From Atopobium sp. UBA6362 (GTDB lineage: Bacteria > Actinomycetota > Coriobacteriia > Coriobacteriales > Atopobiaceae): a DNA stretch of 8,642 nucleotides. Both the position numbers and the translations under genes were made by a program. The DNA lies in the NCBI GenBank assembly GCA_002440065.1, contig DJRK01000141.1, positions 1-8,642 of the forward strand, read 5' to 3'. Under the pieces are notes generated by a model. The model did not search any database. It was not told the origin of the DNA and was given only the letters and a program-made list of their open reading frames with translations. Positions 5,051 to 8,642 of this stretch are shown here, piece after piece; position 1 is the first letter of the stretch; each line of letters opens with the position of its first letter.

Positions 5051-7259
5051 GCTCTTCAAGAACCACGTCCTCGCCCTCGTCGCCGCCGTGGCGCTCATCG
5101 TCATAAGCTGCAACGCGGACCTCGCGCTGCCCAACTACATGAGCGAGATCGTGGACGTGGGTATCCAGCAGGGCGGCATCGAGAGCCCCGTGCCCGACAC
5201 CATCCGCGCGGACTCGCTCGCCGACCTCGAGATGTTCATGTCCGACGAGGACACCGCCACCGTCGAGGCCGCCTTCGGCCCCGCCGACGCAAACGGCGTG
5301 CGCGCCTACACGGGCTCAGCCGCCGACCGCGCCGAGGACGGCGCCGTCGCGAACGCCATGAGCCTGCCGGAGACCGTCGCGCTCGCCCTCCAGCAGGGCA
5401 TCGACGCCTCCACGGTGAACGGGTCCATGACGGGCACGCTCGACATGGACTCCGTCCGCGCCGCCGTCGAGGCGGGCATGCTCCCCAAGGAGCAGCTCGT
5501 CGAGGCCGCCGGCTCCATGAGCGACGCCATGGGCTCCATGGGCGGCTCCATCGTCAAGCAGCGCGCCGTCAGCTACGTGCAGCAGGAGTACGAGGCCCAG
5601 GGCATCAGCCTCGAGGACGTCCAGGGCTCCTACCTCGCCGGGATGTCGGCCAAGATGTTCGGCCTGTGCCTCGTCTCGCTCGTGGCGACGATCCTCACGG
5701 GCGCCGTGGCGTCCCACACCGCCTGCACCATCGCCCGCGACCTGCGCCGCGAGACGTTCGACCGCGTCATGCACTTCTCCCCCGCCGAGGTGGGCAAGTT
5801 CAGCCAGGCGTCCCTCATCACGCGCTGCACGAACGACATCCAGCAGATCCAGATGGCGACGACGCTCTTCATCCGCATGGTCCTCATGGCGCCCATCATG
5901 GGCATCGTGGCCGTCACGCGCGTGCTCGCCACGCACACGGGCCTCGAGTGGACCATCGGCGTCGCCGTGATCGCGGTATCGGCCGTCGTGGGCGTGCTCA
6001 TGGGCCTCACCATGCCCAAGTTCAAGAAGATGCAGAAGTTCGTGGACCGCGTGAACCTCGTCGCCCGCGAGATGCTCGACGGCCTCATGCCCATCCGCGC
6101 CTTCGGCCGCCAGGAGCATGAGCTCGAGCGCTTCGACGACGCCAGCCGCGACCTCATGGACACGCAGCTCTTCACGAACCGCGCCATGAGCTTCATGATG
6201 CCGCTCATGATGTTCGTCATGAACTGCGTGACCGTGCTCATCGTCTGGGCCGGCTCACACGGCGTGAACGACGGCGTCATGCAGGTCGGCGACATGATGG
6301 CCTTCATCTCCTACACCATGCAGATCGTCATGGCGTTCATGATCCTCACCATGGTCTCGGTCATGCTGCCGCGCGCCGAGGTCGCCGCCGAGCGCGTGGA
6401 CGAGGTCCTCTCGACCCCGACCTCCATCAAGGAGCCCGCGCACCCGCAGCTCCCCGCCGCGGACGCCCCGCGAGGCGAGCTCTCCTTCCACAACGTGAGC
6501 TTCCAGTACCCCGACGCCCGCGAGGACGTCATCGGCGGCGTGGACTTCACCGTGCGCGCCGGCGAGATGCTCGGCATCATCGGCTCGACGGGCTCGGGCA
6601 AGTCGACGCTCGTCCAGCTCATCCCGCGCCTGTACGACGTCACGGGCGGCAAGATCACCCTCGACGGCGTCGACGTGCGCGACCTGCCCCTCTCGGAGCT
6701 CCGCCGCCGCGTGGGCTACATCCCGCAGCAGGGCATGCTCTTCTCGGGCACCGTCGAGAGCAACCTCAAGTTCGCCGGCGAGTCCGTGACCGACGGCGAC
6801 ATGCGCGAGGCCGCCCGCATCGCCCAGGCGACCGGCTTCATCGAGGAGCGCGAGGGCGGCTTCGGGTCCCCGATCAGCCAGGGCGGCGGCAACGTCTCGG
6901 GCGGCCAGCGCCAGCGCCTCTCCATCGCGCGCGCCCTTGCCAAGAAGCCCGAGATCGTGGTCTTCGACGACTCGTTCAGCGCCCTCGACTACAAGACCGA
7001 CGCGCTCCTGCGCGAGGAGCTCGCCCGCACCCAGAAGGACGCCGCGCTCGTCGTCGTCGCGCAGCGCATCGCCACGATCATGCACGCCGACAAGATCGTC
7101 GTGCTCGACGAGGGCCGGGTCGTCGGCCAGGGCACGCACGAGGAACTTCTCCGCAGCTGCCCCGCATACCTAGAGATCGCCCAGTCGCAGCTCTCGGCAA
7201 AGGAGCTCGGGCTCACCGACGCCGAGATCGCGCAGGTCATGGAAGGAGGCGAGCGCTAA
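5037..7259 (+). CDS. ABC exporter half-transporter with degenerate ATPase site (heterodimer subunit A)
   Basis: Fused membrane and ATPase domains, 740 residues, longer than the usual 570-620. Helix 1 is at about 10-32, followed by LPNYMSEIVDVGIQQGGI. An insert of about 165 residues (about 40-204; acidic, Ala/Met-rich, predicted outside the membrane) precedes helix 2 (about 205-225). Further membrane segments occur to about 445. ATPase domain from about 480: Walker A GSTGSGKST (516-524), Q-loop YIPQQ (561-565), signature VSGGQ (620-624), Walker B IVVFDDS (640-646). Asp645 replaces the catalytic Glu and Gln676 (VAQR) replaces the switch His. These changes mark the degenerate-site subunit of heterodimeric exporters such as TM287/288 and BmrCD. 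Start is GTG; the next gene overlaps by 1 nt. Efflux substrate unknown; multidrug export is the usual family annotation. Confidence 0.93.
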   Translation: MRIIKLFKNHVLALVAAVALIVISCNADLALPNYMSEIVDVGIQQGGIESPVPDTIRADSLADLEMFMSDEDTATVEAAFGPADANGVRAYTGSAADRAEDGAVANAMSLPETVALALQQGIDASTVNGSMTGTLDMDSVRAAVEAGMLPKEQLVEAAGSMSDAMGSMGGSIVKQRAVSYVQQEYEAQGISLEDVQGSYLAGMSAKMFGLCLVSLVATILTGAVASHTACTIARDLRRETFDRVMHFSPAEVGKFSQASLITRCTNDIQQIQMATTLFIRMVLMAPIMGIVAVTRVLATHTGLEWTIGVAVIAVSAVVGVLMGLTMPKFKKMQKFVDRVNLVAREMLDGLMPIRAFGRQEHELERFDDASRDLMDTQLFTNRAMSFMMPLMMFVMNCVTVLIVWAGSHGVNDGVMQVGDMMAFISYTMQIVMAFMILTMVSVMLPRAEVAAERVDEVLSTPTSIKEPAHPQLPAADAPRGELSFHNVSFQYPDAREDVIGGVDFTVRAGEMLGIIGSTGSGKSTLVQLIPRLYDVTGGKITLDGVDVRDLPLSELRRRVGYIPQQGMLFSGTVESNLKFAGESVTDGDMREAARIAQATGFIEEREGGFGSPISQGGGNVSGGQRQRLSIARALAKKPEIVVFDDSFSALDYKTDALLREELARTQKDAALVVVAQRIATIMHADKIVVLDEGRVVGQGTHEELLRSCPAYLEIAQSQLSAKELGLTDAEIAQVMEGGER
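7243..7249 (+). promoter_or_regulatory. Ribosome binding site of the second ABC exporter gene
   Basis: AAGGAGG within the last codons of the first ABC gene, 9 nt before the ATG at 7259; the stop and start share a base in TAATG, the usual sign of translational coupling. Confidence 0.8.
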
Positions 7260-8642
7260 TGGCAGACGATAACGCCAAGACGGCCGCGCCCAAGCGCGCG
7301 GCAAGGGGCCCCATGGGCGGCCGCGGCTTCGGCGGCGGGCGCTCGATTGAGAAGGCCAAGGACTTCAAAGGGACCATGTGGAAGCTCATGGGCTACATCG
7401 GCCAGCACAAGGTCGCGGTCTTCTTTGCCCTCGCCTTCGCCGTGTGCTCCGTGATCTTCAACATCGTGGGGCCCAAGGTCCTGGGCCAGGTCACGACCAA
7501 GCTCTATGAGGGCCTCGTGGCCAAGGTCAACGGCACGGGCTCGGTCGATTTCGACTGGATCGGCAAGACGCTGCTGTTCCTGCTGGGCCTCTACCTCGCG
7601 AGCTCCGCGTGCAGCCTCGTCCAGGGCTGGCTCATGACGGGCGTCACGCAGAAGATCTGCTACCGCATGCGCAAGGAGATCGCCCACAAGATCTCCGTCG
7701 TGCCCATGAGCTACTTCAACGGGCACAGCAAGGGCGACGTGCTCTCCCGCATCACGAACGACGTCGACACGCTCGGCCAGAGCCTGAACCAGTCCGTGAC
7801 GCAGCTCATCACCTCGATCACGCAGATCCTGGGCGTGATCGTGATGATGCTCTCCATCAGCCTGCCGCTCACGGGCGTGACCGTGCTCACCCTGCCCGCC
7901 GCGGCGATCATCATGATGGTCATGATCCACTTCTCGCAGCCGTACTTCCGCGAGCAGCAGCAGGTCCTCGGCGCCGTGAACGGCGTCATCGAGGAGGACT
8001 TCGCCGGCCAGAACGTCATCCAGGTCTTCGACCGCGCCGACGCCGCCGTGGCCGAGTTCGACGAGAAGAACGACCGCTTGTTCGTCTCGGGCTGGCGCTC
8101 GCAGTTCCTCTCGGGCCTGATGATGCCGCTCATGAGCCTCGTGGGCAACATGGGCTACGTGGCCGTGGTCGTCGTGGGCGCCCAGCTGGCGCTCACCGGC
8201 AACGCCACCCCCGGCGACATCCAGTCGTTCATCCAGTACGTGCGCAACTTCACGCAGCCGGTCCAGCAGCTCGGCAACGTGAGCAACACGCTGCAGTCCA
8301 TGGCCGCGGCGACCGAGCGCGTCTTCGAGTTCCTGGCCGCCCCCGAGGAGGAGCAGTGCGATGAGCCCCAGGTGGCCGAGAAGCGAGCCGGCCTCGTGGA
8401 GTTCGACCACGTGAAGTTCGGCTACGAGCCCAACAAGACGATCATCCACGACTTCAGCTGCGCGGCCGAGCCCGGTCAGACCGTGGCCATCGTGGGCCCG
8501 ACCGGCGCCGGCAAGACGACGCTCATCAAGCTGCTCCAGCGCTTCTACGACGTGGACGCCGGCAGCCTGCGCGTCGAGGGCATCGACGTGCGCGACTGGG
8601 ACCGCGCGGCGTTGCGCGAGGAGTTCGCCATGGTGCTGCAGG
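7259..8642 (+). CDS. ABC exporter half-transporter, partner subunit B, cut by window end
   Basis: Second half of the heterodimeric exporter; 461 residues visible. The frame is open to the window end. An N-terminal cytosolic extension (1-40) rich in Gly, Arg and Lys (GPMGGRGFGGGRS) precedes helix 1 (about 50-72). The ABC exporter membrane domain follows, with coupling-helix sequence VPMSYFNGHSKGDVLSRITNDVDTLG (148-173) and PGDIQSFIQYVRNFTQPVQQL (318-338). ATPase domain from about 378: A-loop FGYE, Walker A GPTGAGKTT (413-421). The last visible residue is the Q-loop Gln (FAMVLQ). Signature, Walker B and switch His are beyond the edge, so whether it carries the intact catalytic Glu/His cannot be seen; the partner's degenerate site predicts that it does. 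Start ATG overlaps the upstream stop by one base. Confidence 0.93.
   Translation, partial: MADDNAKTAAPKRAARGPMGGRGFGGGRSIEKAKDFKGTMWKLMGYIGQHKVAVFFALAFAVCSVIFNIVGPKVLGQVTTKLYEGLVAKVNGTGSVDFDWIGKTLLFLLGLYLASSACSLVQGWLMTGVTQKICYRMRKEIAHKISVVPMSYFNGHSKGDVLSRITNDVDTLGQSLNQSVTQLITSITQILGVIVMMLSISLPLTGVTVLTLPAAAIIMMVMIHFSQPYFREQQQVLGAVNGVIEEDFAGQNVIQVFDRADAAVAEFDEKNDRLFVSGWRSQFLSGLMMPLMSLVGNMGYVAVVVVGAQLALTGNATPGDIQSFIQYVRNFTQPVQQLGNVSNTLQSMAAATERVFEFLAAPEEEQCDEPQVAEKRAGLVEFDHVKFGYEPNKTIIHDFSCAAEPGQTVAIVGPTGAGKTTLIKLLQRFYDVDAGSLRVEGIDVRDWDRAALREEFAMVLQ

Noticed and set aside
7256..8449. 397-codon minus-strand frame over the second ABC gene
   Set aside because: Antisense shadow; the plus strand carries ABC exporter helices and Walker A.

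Overview
The window is about 8.6 kb of high-G+C bacterial DNA (G/C-rich third codon positions, strong AGGAGG-type ribosome binding sites, several GTG starts). The gene content and the composition fit a gut-type anaerobic actinobacterium of the Coriobacteriia (Collinsella/Olsenella-like). That placement is inference; there is no rRNA or marker gene here to prove it.

Left half (1-3849, all genes on the minus strand): a purine and amino-acid catabolism block. From right to left it holds an AzgA/NCS2-type purine permease (2473-3849), guanine deaminase guaD (1101-2378), a 550-bp gap rich in repeats and hairpins, and the N-terminal part of 2,3-diaminopropionate ammonia-lyase dpaL (1-547, cut by the window edge). 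The permease would import guanine/hypoxanthine, GuaD would convert guanine to xanthine plus ammonia, and DpaL splits 2,3-diaminopropionate into pyruvate plus ammonia. In E. coli the ygeX (dpaL) region also carries guaD and a guanine/hypoxanthine permease, so this looks like part of an anaerobic purine-degradation island that probably continues off the left edge. dpaL has its own candidate promoter, with three GTTTG/CAAAC half-sites spaced exactly 10 bp apart just downstream.

Centre (3850-4546): a ~700-bp gap between the divergent transcription units. It holds no convincing gene. It does contain a nested hairpin touching the permease ribosome binding site, an AT-rich promoter-like island, a 41-bp tandem repeat (about 3.7 copies), a 15-bp direct repeat 30 bp apart, and a small palindrome just upstream of the regulator gene.

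Right half (4547-8642, plus strand): a tightly packed operon of a MarR-family regulator and two ABC exporter half-transporters, with gene overlaps of 14 nt and 1 nt. The first half-transporter (740 aa) has a degenerate ATPase site (Asp for the catalytic Glu, Gln for the switch His) and a large extra-membrane insert of about 165 residues after its first membrane helix. The second is cut by the window end exactly at its Q-loop. Together they should form a heterodimeric exporter controlled by the MarR protein; the substrate is unknown.

No tRNA, rRNA, CRISPR array, transposase or phage gene was seen.
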